Of a stretch of 64,000 bases of DNA, positions 7,734 to 15,045 are shown piece after piece. A program made the translations under genes and the position numbers. The stretch is from Acidobacteriota bacterium. GTDB taxonomy: Bacteria > Acidobacteriota > Thermoanaerobaculia > UBA5066 > Gp7-AA6. Position 1 is the first letter of the stretch. Each line of letters opens with the position of its first letter. The stretch covers positions 1 to 64,000 of the forward strand of contig DAHUXD010000012.1 of assembly GCA_027307335.1 (NCBI GenBank), given 5' to 3'. The notes beneath the pieces were generated by a model. That model saw only the letters and a list, made by a program, of their open reading frames with translations. It had not been told where the DNA came from and ran no database searches.

Positions 7734-10446
7734 CCTCTCCGAGCATCTCTCCGTCTCCGAAGAGCGGCCTTCCCGCCAGCGCCGTCTTCGCGCCCCAACC
7801 CGCGAGCGAGGCGATCAAGACGACGGCGATCATCCCGGCATAGAAGGCCCAGTTCGAGGGATCTCCGCTGATGAAGTCATACGTCACCAGGCGAGCGCAC
7901 GTCTCCGCCACGATCGCGGCGAGGACGCCGAAGCGGACGGTCGTGAAAACGACGATGGCCACGGAACTCACCGCCAGCGGCAATGCCAGGTAGTGGCCGC
8001 CGCTCGTCTCGAGATACGGCCCGGAGAAGATCAGCGTCACGATCAGGCCCGCGAGCCATTCGGCACGCACGAACCGGCGCACGAGGACCAGAAAGAAGAC
8101 CATGCCGAGCACCCAGAAAGCGGCCGTCACCAAGGTGACCAGGCGCCATGCCACGGCCGCGCCCGGATTCACCGGCGCGGCATTGGAGGAGATATCCGGC
8201 AGGGGCCCCGACAGGCCGAGCTTCATCGGGAGCAGCACGCTGACGGGACCCACGATCAGGCCCGCGGCCACTCCCACCACGGTCCCGATGAGCGCGTCAC
8301 GCCCGACGAGCGGATCGCGCCAGCGTCCCGATAACGCCCGCTGCCAGGAGATCAGCATCTCGGGCCAGCGCCGGCGCGCGAAGGGCTCGAGCGCCGTGTA
8401 GAGGATCCAGTAGATGAGCCCGGTTCCGGCGGCGTTGCTGAACGCCTCGAGAAACAGCCAGCCCTCGTCGGAGTTCCGGACATGGTGCCCGCCCAGGATC
8501 CACAGGACGAGCGTCAAGGCGCCGATCGCGACGGCGAAGCGAAGCGCTCCGCGCCGGTCGCTGCGTCCCGAACGGAGGTTGTTCCGCACGAGCAACGCGC
8601 CGCCGAGAAGGCACAAGAAGAGGATCGCTTCGAAGACGAGCTCGCCATTGGTCGAAGCCAGGCTGGCCGCGGAACCTCGTTGGTCCGGCGTCCACGGCCC
8701 GACCCAGAGGAAGCTGACGGGCCGGCCCGCGTAGGAGGCCGCCTCGATGCGCATCGTCACGCCGAGACGGTCCGGGTGCGGCCCTTCCCAGGCCGCTCGC
8801 TCGGACGCGAAACCGCGAGGCGACCAGCGGGGCTCGACGGGCGTGAACCGACTCATCTCGAGGCCGGCCTCGCGGAAGAGCCGGCTCCAGTCGGTCGGCG
8901 CAGAAGCGGCCGCGCCGACCCGAACTTCGGGAGGAACGACCGCGAGCCGGATGAGCCTTCCCCGCGGATCGACCGAGACTTCCGCCATTCCGGGGCTGAC
9001 GGGAGCGGGATTGAGGGAGCTCACCCAGGGAGAAGGAAAGGGACCGGTGATCGCCAGGGCGGGAACCATCGACGACGCCGACTGACGGTAGGTGAAGGCC
9101 ACGGCGTCGCGCGAGAGGTCGCCGCCGATTCCGCCATGATCCCGAGCCCAGAGGAGAAAGCGCTCGTCCGTCAGGAACCAGTTCGCCCAATCCACGGGTT
9201 TTTCGATTCCGGCATCCTGCAGGATCTCGCGCGCCCTCTCGCGCAGGATCTCCGGCGACTTCTCCATGCCGACGAACGACGCGATGTTGGCGCGTGGCGC
9301 GAAAACGATCGCGAGCGCGAGGGCCGCGGCGAGGCCGAGCAGGAGGAGCCGCGCCTTCGATGGTGAGACGGCGCCGCGCTCTCCCGCGGCGGCAACCATT
9401 TCGGGCGAAGGGGTTTCCCCGGCGGCCAACGCCGCAGCCAGGGGATCCCCTCCGGGCAGCGCGGCCGCCACCTGCGCCACCGAAGACGGCCTCTGCGCCG
9501 GATCCTTCTCCAGGCACCTCAGGATCACTCGCTCCACCGCCGGATCGAACCCCGGCGCCACCGACGACGGCGCCGTCGGCGTCTCCTCCGCGTGCTTCCG
9601 CTTCAGATCCTCGAAGCTCGCCGCGTCGAACGCCTTCCTCCCCGTCGACAGCTCGTACAGGACGAGACCCAGCGCGTAGATGTCGCTCCGAACCGACGCG
9701 CCCTTGCCCTGAAGCTGCTCCGGCGCCATGTACGCCGGCGTCCCCGATATCTCCCCCTCCTGCACCTCGGTCGCCGCCACCGCCAGGCCGAAGTCCGTGA
9801 TCCGCGCTCGACCTCTCCCGTCCACCATCACGTTCGACGGCTTCAAGTCCCGGTGCAACACCCCTCGATCGTGCGCCGCCGCGAGTCCCGCGCAGAGCTC
9901 GCGCGCGATCTCCAGTGCCTTGTCCGGCGGTAAACGACCGATCCGCTTCAACAGCGACGCTAAGTCCTCGCCGTCCACGTACTCCATCGAGAGGAACGTC
10001 TGACCGTCGATCTCCCCGACGTCGTACACGCGGCACACGTTCGGATGCGACACCTGACGGGCGATCCGCACCTCGGCATAGAACCGATCGAGCCTCTCCT
10101 TCTCCTCGGCAAGGTGCGGCGGTAGAAACTTGAGTGCCACCGGCTGACCGAGCTTGAGGTCATCCGCGCGATAGACCTCCCCCATCCCGCCGCGGCCCAG
10201 GAGCCCGATGATCCGGTAGCGCTCCGCCAGCACCGCCCCGGGCGTGAACCCGCCCGCGCCGATCGAGTCCGACGACGCGAGCCGCCCCACCCGCGACGAC
10301 GACGGTGGCCGCTGCGCCTTCTGCGCCATCGACGGCGACGCCACGTTCGTCGGCAGCTGCGACACCGACGACACCGCCTCCCCGCACGACGGACAGAAGC
10401 GATATGAGCCTGAGACGGCAGACCCGCACGTCGGACAGGCGGTCAC
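7711..10446 (-). CDS. Zinc-ribbon Ser/Thr protein kinase with membrane sensor (downstream copy)
   Basis: A 911-residue Hanks-type kinase. It opens with a zinc ribbon (CPTCG at 4-8 and CPSCG at 18-22), then a Ser/Pro linker and a kinase domain from about residue 77. The Gly-rich loop is GRGGMGEV at 84-91, the catalytic Lys is 106, HRDLKPSN begins at 198, DFG is at 218-220 and APE at 241-243. After about 350 there is one TM segment, an extracytoplasmic region (about 390-600), and a C-terminal bundle of some seven to nine helices. The GTG start chosen (10446) overlaps the stop of the upstream paralogue by 4 nt and places the first Cys at residue 4; a longer form from 10503 would run through the paralogue's coding end. 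Complete active site, so likely an active kinase. Substrates unknown. Confidence 0.92.
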   Translation of the reverse strand: MTACPTCGSAVSGSYRFCPSCGEAVSSVSQLPTNVASPSMAQKAQRPPSSSRVGRLASSDSIGAGGFTPGAVLAERYRIIGLLGRGGMGEVYRADDLKLGQPVALKFLPPHLAEEKERLDRFYAEVRIARQVSHPNVCRVYDVGEIDGQTFLSMEYVDGEDLASLLKRIGRLPPDKALEIARELCAGLAAAHDRGVLHRDLKPSNVMVDGRGRARITDFGLAVAATEVQEGEISGTPAYMAPEQLQGKGASVRSDIYALGLVLYELSTGRKAFDAASFEDLKRKHAEETPTAPSSVAPGFDPAVERVILRCLEKDPAQRPSSVAQVAAALPGGDPLAAALAAGETPSPEMVAAAGERGAVSPSKARLLLLGLAAALALAIVFAPRANIASFVGMEKSPEILRERAREILQDAGIEKPVDWANWFLTDERFLLWARDHGGIGGDLSRDAVAFTYRQSASSMVPALAITGPFPSPWVSSLNPAPVSPGMAEVSVDPRGRLIRLAVVPPEVRVGAAASAPTDWSRLFREAGLEMSRFTPVEPRWSPRGFASERAAWEGPHPDRLGVTMRIEAASYAGRPVSFLWVGPWTPDQRGSAASLASTNGELVFEAILFLCLLGGALLVRNNLRSGRSDRRGALRFAVAIGALTLVLWILGGHHVRNSDEGWLFLEAFSNAAGTGLIYWILYTALEPFARRRWPEMLISWQRALSGRWRDPLVGRDALIGTVVGVAAGLIVGPVSVLLPMKLGLSGPLPDISSNAAPVNPGAAVAWRLVTLVTAAFWVLGMVFFLVLVRRFVRAEWLAGLIVTLIFSGPYLETSGGHYLALPLAVSSVAIVVFTTVRFGVLAAIVAETCARLVTYDFISGDPSNWAFYAGMIAVVLIASLAGWGAKTALAGRPLFGDGEMLGEARAGSVR

Positions 10447-13145
10447 GATGCGCTCTCGCCGAAGAGCGGCCGTCCCGCAAGAGCCGTCCGCGTCGCCCAC
10501 CACGCGAGCACGACGACGCCGGCTACCGCGATCACCGTCGCGTAGAAGTACCAGGAGGAAGGGTCGCTCGTGAAGAGGCGATAGCCCAGGACGCGCCGAC
10601 AGAGCTCCGCGACGACGCCGGCGAGCAATCCGTGGCGAACGGTCACCGCGATGATGATCCCGGTCGAGAGGACGGCGAGTGGCAGAGTGATCGTCGGCGC
10701 CGGCTCACCCAGATAATTCGCCGCGAACAGCAGGGCGATCACGGCGCCCGCGATCCACTCGTTTCGGACGAGGATGCGCGCGAGAACCAGGAAGAACACG
10801 ATCGCCAGGATCCAGACCGTGGAAAACATCGCGGTGGACAGGAGCCAGGCGATCGTCATGCTCGGACTCGAAGGGCCGGTCGCGTCGAACGGGTGCGGCG
10901 GCGGCCCCTGCACGTGCAGAAGCTGCGGAAGCAGGGTCCTCGCCGGACCCAGAACCAGCCCGGCGGCCGTTCCGACGGTCGCCCCGATCAGGAGATCTCG
11001 ACCGACCAGTGGATCGGTCAGCCGGCCGGAAAGTCCCCGCGTCCAGGAGATGAGCATCTCGGGCCACCGCCGCCGGGCGAACGGCTCGAGGGCCAGATAG
11101 ATCACCCAGAATCCCACTCCCATCGCCGCGGCATTCGAAAAGCCGCCGATGACGCTCCAGATCTCGAAGATGCCCCCCGGGTGATGGGCGCTGAACAGCC
11201 ACGTCGCCGCGGCGACGCCGTAGGCGCCGAGCGCCAGACGCATCGCGCCGCGCCGGTCGCCCCGGTCAGCCCGGTAGTTTCGACGCGCCAGCCAGAGCGC
11301 GCCGAGCAGAAGCACGATGAGAATCCCGCTCCACACCGCCTGACCGGGCTCCATCGCCGGCGGATCGCGCCTCGGCTGCGACCATGGTCCGATCCAGTAG
11401 AACGAAACCGGCTTTCCGCCGAGGGAGGCCGCCTCGACTCTCATGGTGACGTCCGGACGCTCCGGATGCGGGCCCTCCCAGGCCTCGCGCGCCCCCGCGT
11501 ACGACCGGGGCGTCCAGCGCGGTTCGACAGGAGTGAACCGATTCATGTCGAGACCGGCTTCTCGAAAGAGGACGCTCCAATCCGTCGCGGGAGCCGGGCC
11601 GGTTTGGGCGGACTGCTCCGCCGGAACGATCTCCAGCCGAACGAGCCGTCCTCGAGCATCGAGACCGACCTGGGCCATCCCGGACTCGACAGGCGCCGGA
11701 TCCGCCTCCGTCACCTGTGGGCCGGGCATCGGACCCGTGACCGCGTCCAAAGGAAAAAGGACTCCCGAGGCTTGACGATAGAAATACTCGATCGAATCGC
11801 GCTCGATTCCGCTTCGAAGGCCGCCATGCGCCTGGGCCCAGCGCAGGAAGTCCACGTGGGTTCGAAACGAGAAGGCCGAGTCGACCGGCTTCTGCGGGAG
11901 ACCGAGCGAGCCGAGGATCTCGCGGGCGCGCTCGCGGAGCACGTCCGGCGACTTCTCGAGCCCGACGAACGACGCGATGTTCGCGCGCGGCGTGAGGAGG
12001 ACCGATAGCCCGAGCGCCGCCGCGAGACCGAGAAGGAGTCGTCGGGCCGTTGCCGGGGAAATCGCTCCCCGCTCCCCCGCCGCCGCGACCATCTCGGGAG
12101 ATGGCGTCTCCCCCGCCGCGAGGGCTGCGGCGAGCGGATCGCCGCCGGGCAGTGCGGCCGCGACCTGCGCCACGGACGCCGGCCGCGCAGCCGGGTCCTT
12201 CTCGAGGCACCGCAGGATCACGCGCTCGACCGCCGGATCGAACCCCGGCGCCACCGTGGATGGGGCCGTCGGCGGATCCTCGACGTGTTTGCGCCGGAGC
12301 TCGTCGAAGCTCGCGCCGTCGAATGCCTTGCGCCCGGTCGAGAGCTCGTAGAGCACCAGCCCCAGCGCATAGACGTCGCTGCGGACCGACGCGCCCTTGC
12401 CCGCGAGCTGCTCCGGCGCCATGTATGCCGGCGTCCCCGATATCTCCCCCTCCTGCACCTCGGTCGCCGCCACCGCCAGCCCGAAGTCCGTGATCCGCGC
12501 CCGACCCCGCCCGTCCACCATCACGTTCGAGGGCTTCAGGTCCCGGTGGAGGACCCCCCGGTCGTGCGCCGCGGCGAGTCCCGCGCAGAGCTCGCGCGCG
12601 ATCTCCAGCGCCTTGTCGGACGGCAAACGACCAATGCGCTTGAGTAGCGACGCCAGGTCCTCGCCGTCCACGTACTCCATCGACAGGTAGTGCTGCCCCT
12701 CGATCTCGCCGACGTCATACACGCGGCAGACGTTCGGGTGCGACACCTGCCGCGCGATGCGCACCTCGGCGTAGAACCGCTCCAGCCGTTCCTTCTCGGC
12801 CGCGAAGCGCTCCGGCAGGAACTTCAGCGCCACCGGCTGCCCGAGCTTCAGGTCGTCCGCCCGGTACACCTCGCCCATCCCGCCGCGCCCCAGGAGCCCG
12901 ATGATCCGGTAGCGCTCCGCCAGAACCGCGCCCGGCGTGAACCCGCCCGCCTGGATCGAGTCCGACGATGCCAGCCTCCCCACCTTCGACGACGACGGCG
13001 GACGCTGCGCCTTCTTCGCCATCGACGGCGATGCCACGTTCGTCGGCAGCTGCGAAGCGGAAGAAGACGACACCGCCTCCCCGCACGACGCGCAGAAGCG
13101 CGCCGACTCCGAAGACGCGGCGCCGCACCTCGTGCAGGAGCTCAA
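10443..13145 (-). CDS. Zinc-ribbon Ser/Thr protein kinase with membrane sensor (upstream copy)
   Basis: A 900-residue paralogue of the next kinase in the same order. Zinc ribbon CTRCG/CASCG is at 4-22, Gly loop GRGGMGEV at 86-93, catalytic Lys 108, HRDLKPSN from about 200, DFG about 220-222 and APE following. The C terminus has a similar TM, extracytoplasmic region and multi-helix bundle. The two kinase domains are almost identical, while the extracytoplasmic parts are clearly diverged, suggesting duplication followed by sensor diversification. The start codon appears to be TTG at 13145: the ribbon cysteines begin at residue 4, and the upstream DUF1579-like gene ends 7 nt before. A phosphatase partner could be the PP2C at 20055. 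Confidence 0.92.
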   Translation of the reverse strand: MSSCTRCGAASSESARFCASCGEAVSSSSASQLPTNVASPSMAKKAQRPPSSSKVGRLASSDSIQAGGFTPGAVLAERYRIIGLLGRGGMGEVYRADDLKLGQPVALKFLPERFAAEKERLERFYAEVRIARQVSHPNVCRVYDVGEIEGQHYLSMEYVDGEDLASLLKRIGRLPSDKALEIARELCAGLAAAHDRGVLHRDLKPSNVMVDGRGRARITDFGLAVAATEVQEGEISGTPAYMAPEQLAGKGASVRSDVYALGLVLYELSTGRKAFDGASFDELRRKHVEDPPTAPSTVAPGFDPAVERVILRCLEKDPAARPASVAQVAAALPGGDPLAAALAAGETPSPEMVAAAGERGAISPATARRLLLGLAAALGLSVLLTPRANIASFVGLEKSPDVLRERAREILGSLGLPQKPVDSAFSFRTHVDFLRWAQAHGGLRSGIERDSIEYFYRQASGVLFPLDAVTGPMPGPQVTEADPAPVESGMAQVGLDARGRLVRLEIVPAEQSAQTGPAPATDWSVLFREAGLDMNRFTPVEPRWTPRSYAGAREAWEGPHPERPDVTMRVEAASLGGKPVSFYWIGPWSQPRRDPPAMEPGQAVWSGILIVLLLGALWLARRNYRADRGDRRGAMRLALGAYGVAAATWLFSAHHPGGIFEIWSVIGGFSNAAAMGVGFWVIYLALEPFARRRWPEMLISWTRGLSGRLTDPLVGRDLLIGATVGTAAGLVLGPARTLLPQLLHVQGPPPHPFDATGPSSPSMTIAWLLSTAMFSTVWILAIVFFLVLARILVRNEWIAGAVIALLFAANYLGEPAPTITLPLAVLSTGIIIAVTVRHGLLAGVVAELCRRVLGYRLFTSDPSSWYFYATVIAVAGVVVLAWWATRTALAGRPLFGESAS

Positions 13146-13152
13146 GGTGAGA

Positions 13153-13803
13153 CTAGGGCGACTTCGTGGGCATGGGCGCGGGCGGGAGCGGCCCGACCGA
13201 CGGCGGCTTCGGTCCGCCCGGCATCGCGTTGGGCGTCGGCCGCGCCATCACCTTCGATGCCTTGCCGGCCATCACGGTCGTCCACTTCTTGCCGTCCGGC
13301 GAGCTCTCGAGCATGTAGGTGTAGCTCTCCGGCCGCGTGTCGGAGATCGTGTAGCGAGTCTTGTAGACCTTGTCGGCGAGCTTCGACTCGCCCGTCCAGG
13401 TCCAGGTCCCGTCCTTCAGCGTCCCCGTCGCCGTCTCGGCACGGCCGACGTTGTCGAAGACCCACCACTTGTAGACCTTCTTCTCGGGATCCCAGCCCAT
13501 GATTCCCTGGATCTGCGAGAGCCCCGTCGGGCCCTGCGTCTCCATCATGCAGCCGGCGAAGAAGCGCCCCGGCATCCAGCGACAGATCTCCCGGCCCTTG
13601 GTCGGACCGCCCTGCCCCATCGGGCCGGGCTTCATCTCGCCCTCGGACGTCCACGGGCCGAGGAAGTACGAGAGCGCGTCGAGCTCCGGGGCCGGCTTCG
13701 GCCCTTCCGGTTTCGCGTCGGGCTTCTTCTCCTGCGCGGCTGCGATCGTCGCTGCGAGGAGCGCCGCCGCCGCGAGCACGGAAAGGGACGAGAACTTCTT
13801 CAT
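13153..13803 (-). CDS. Secreted DUF1579-like protein (second of a tandem pair)
   Basis: A 216-residue protein with an N-terminal signal peptide (MKKFSSLSVLAAAALLAATIAAAQ). The rest is a lipocalin-like beta-rich domain matching the DUF1579 pattern: YFLGPWTSEGEMKPGP, then GREICRWMPGRFFAGCMMETQ, then MGWDPEKKVYKWWVFDN, GTLKDGTWTWTGES, and SSPDGKKWTTVMAGKASK. It ends in a Pro-rich tail. GAGGAGAAG lies upstream of the ATG at 13803, which fixes the start. Two Cys (REIC and FAGC) could form a disulfide. The neighbour at 13818 is a paralogue, 14 nt apart. The kinase gene follows after 7 nt, so the four leftward genes may be one transcript. The function of DUF1579 is unknown. Confidence 0.8.
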   Translation of the reverse strand: MKKFSSLSVLAAAALLAATIAAAQEKKPDAKPEGPKPAPELDALSYFLGPWTSEGEMKPGPMGQGGPTKGREICRWMPGRFFAGCMMETQGPTGLSQIQGIMGWDPEKKVYKWWVFDNVGRAETATGTLKDGTWTWTGESKLADKVYKTRYTISDTRPESYTYMLESSPDGKKWTTVMAGKASKVMARPTPNAMPGGPKPPSVGPLPPAPMPTKSP

Positions 13804-13817
13804 CTTCGTGCTTCTCC

Positions 13818-14363
13818 TCACTGCTTGTTCGACTTGCCTTCGGCCGCGACCGTCCAGCTGTTGCCGTCCTCCGACGTCTCGTACCGGAAGCTCTGCGACT
13901 TCGGCGTGTCGAGCGTCACGGTGTAGCGCGAGTGGATCGTCTTCCCGTTCATCTTGTCGGTGCTGTTCCAGGTCCACTTGTTGCCGCTCACCGAGCCCGT
14001 CGCCCAGCCCATCTGCCCCAGGCTGTCGTGGCCCGCGTACTTGTAGACCTTCTCCTCCGGGCTCCAGCCGAGGACGTACTCGCTCTTGAAGTTGCCCATG
14101 AAGCCGGAGCCGTTCTCGCGGCACACGAGCTGCCAGCCTCCGTCGTACCACGCGCACTCGGAGTCGCTCGCCATCCTGCCGCCGGGCCCCCAGGGACCGG
14201 GCTTCATCTCCGCCTCGCCCTTCCACTTGCCCGCGAACGGTTCGAGCTTCTTGACCTCCGGACCGGGAGAGGGGGGAGCCGGCTGCTGGGCCGTCGCGGC
14301 GGCGCCCGCCAGGATGGCCGCGCAAAGGACGGAAAACACCGACACACGGCGGCCAGCGCTCAT
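13818..14363 (-). CDS. Secreted DUF1579-like protein (first of a tandem pair)
   Basis: A 181-residue exported protein with signal peptide MSAGRRVSVFSVLCAAILAGAAATAQ. The domain repeats the pattern of its neighbour: LEPFAGKWKGEAEMKPGPWG, SECAWYDGGWQLVCREN, LGWSPEEKVYKYAGHDS, GNKWTWNSTDKMNGK, ETSEDGNSWTVAAEGKS. Conserved Trp and Gly positions and a Cys pair are shared with the 13153 gene, so this is a tandem duplication. It is the first gene of the leftward group and diverges from the 14420 gene. A binding role for a small hydrophobic ligand would fit a lipocalin-like fold, but this is inference. Confidence 0.8.
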   Translation of the reverse strand: MSAGRRVSVFSVLCAAILAGAAATAQQPAPPSPGPEVKKLEPFAGKWKGEAEMKPGPWGPGGRMASDSECAWYDGGWQLVCRENGSGFMGNFKSEYVLGWSPEEKVYKYAGHDSLGQMGWATGSVSGNKWTWNSTDKMNGKTIHSRYTVTLDTPKSQSFRYETSEDGNSWTVAAEGKSNKQ

Positions 14364-14419
14364 CTCACCCTCCCTCGAACGTGGCGATCCTACCGCAGGG
14401 CTCGCGGTATCCTTTGCGC

Positions 14420-14959
14420 ATGAAACACACGCGAACGATTCTCGCCTCCTCGATCGCCGTGCTCGCCGCCTTCGCGGTCCTCGCCGCGGACGGGTCGGCC
14501 GGCGGGGTGCGCTGGACCGTCCCCGCCCGATGGCAGTCCGCCGGGCAGAAGCCGATGCGCGCGGCGACGTACACGATCCCGGGCGCGACGCCGGCCGACA
14601 ACGGCGAGTGCGGCGTCTTCTTCTTCGGCACCGGCCAGGGCGGCGGCGTCGAGGAGAACCTCCAGCGCTGGGCCGGCCAGTTCGAGGGCGCCAGCGCGCC
14701 GAAGAAGTCGGAGAAGACGGTCAACGGGCTGAAGGTGCACCTGATCTCGCTGTCCGGCACCTACCTCTCGCCCTCGGGACCGATGATGCAGTCGGGGGGA
14801 AAGAAGCCCGGCTGGAGCCTCTCGGGCGCGATCGTCGAGGCGCCCGACGGCAACGTCTTCTTCAAGTGCGTCGGCCCAACGGCGACCATCCAGAAGGCGC
14901 AGCCGGAGATCGACGAGCTGCTGAAGTCGATCGTGAAGGCGGGGGCGGCGAAGGCGTAA
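14420..14959 (+). CDS. Small secreted protein of unknown function
   Basis: A 179-residue protein with a clear signal peptide (MKHTRTILASSIAVLAAFAVLAADG). The mature part contains VRWTVPARWQSAGQKPMRAATYTIPG, then GECGVFFFGTGQGGGVEENLQRW, and ends IQKAQPEIDELLKSIVKAG. This pattern (threonine/proline entry, glycine-rich centre, paired Trp) is common in short bacterial exported proteins annotated only as hypothetical. The start at 14420 is chosen over the in-frame ATG at 14381 because it begins exactly at the signal peptide. It is alone on the plus strand between two leftward groups. Confidence 0.7.
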   Translation: MKHTRTILASSIAVLAAFAVLAADGSAGGVRWTVPARWQSAGQKPMRAATYTIPGATPADNGECGVFFFGTGQGGGVEENLQRWAGQFEGASAPKKSEKTVNGLKVHLISLSGTYLSPSGPMMQSGGKKPGWSLSGAIVEAPDGNVFFKCVGPTATIQKAQPEIDELLKSIVKAGAAKA

Positions 14960-14981
14960 AGCCTCGGCGATCGGACGCCCT

Positions 14982-15014
14982 CCACCCCAACCCTCCCCCG
15001 AAGGGGGAGGGAGA
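14982..15014. repeat. CTCCC-GGGAG palindromic repeat
   Basis: ccctcccccgaagggggagg forms a perfect hairpin and is preceded by ccaccccaa. It belongs to the same interspersed family as 20974, 42132, 49929 and 63593. It lies between the convergent 14420 and 15046 genes and may act as a bidirectional terminator. Confidence 0.8.
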
Positions 15015-15045
15015 CCCCTGAGGGGATCGCGTTCGCCGCTCTCTC

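Noticed and set aside
10447-10503. Longer N terminus for the downstream Ser/Thr kinase (start at 10503)
   Set aside because: The 19 extra residues would lie inside the paralogous kinase gene; the GTG at 10446 overlaps its stop (GTGA) and puts the zinc ribbon at residue 4 as in the paralogue.
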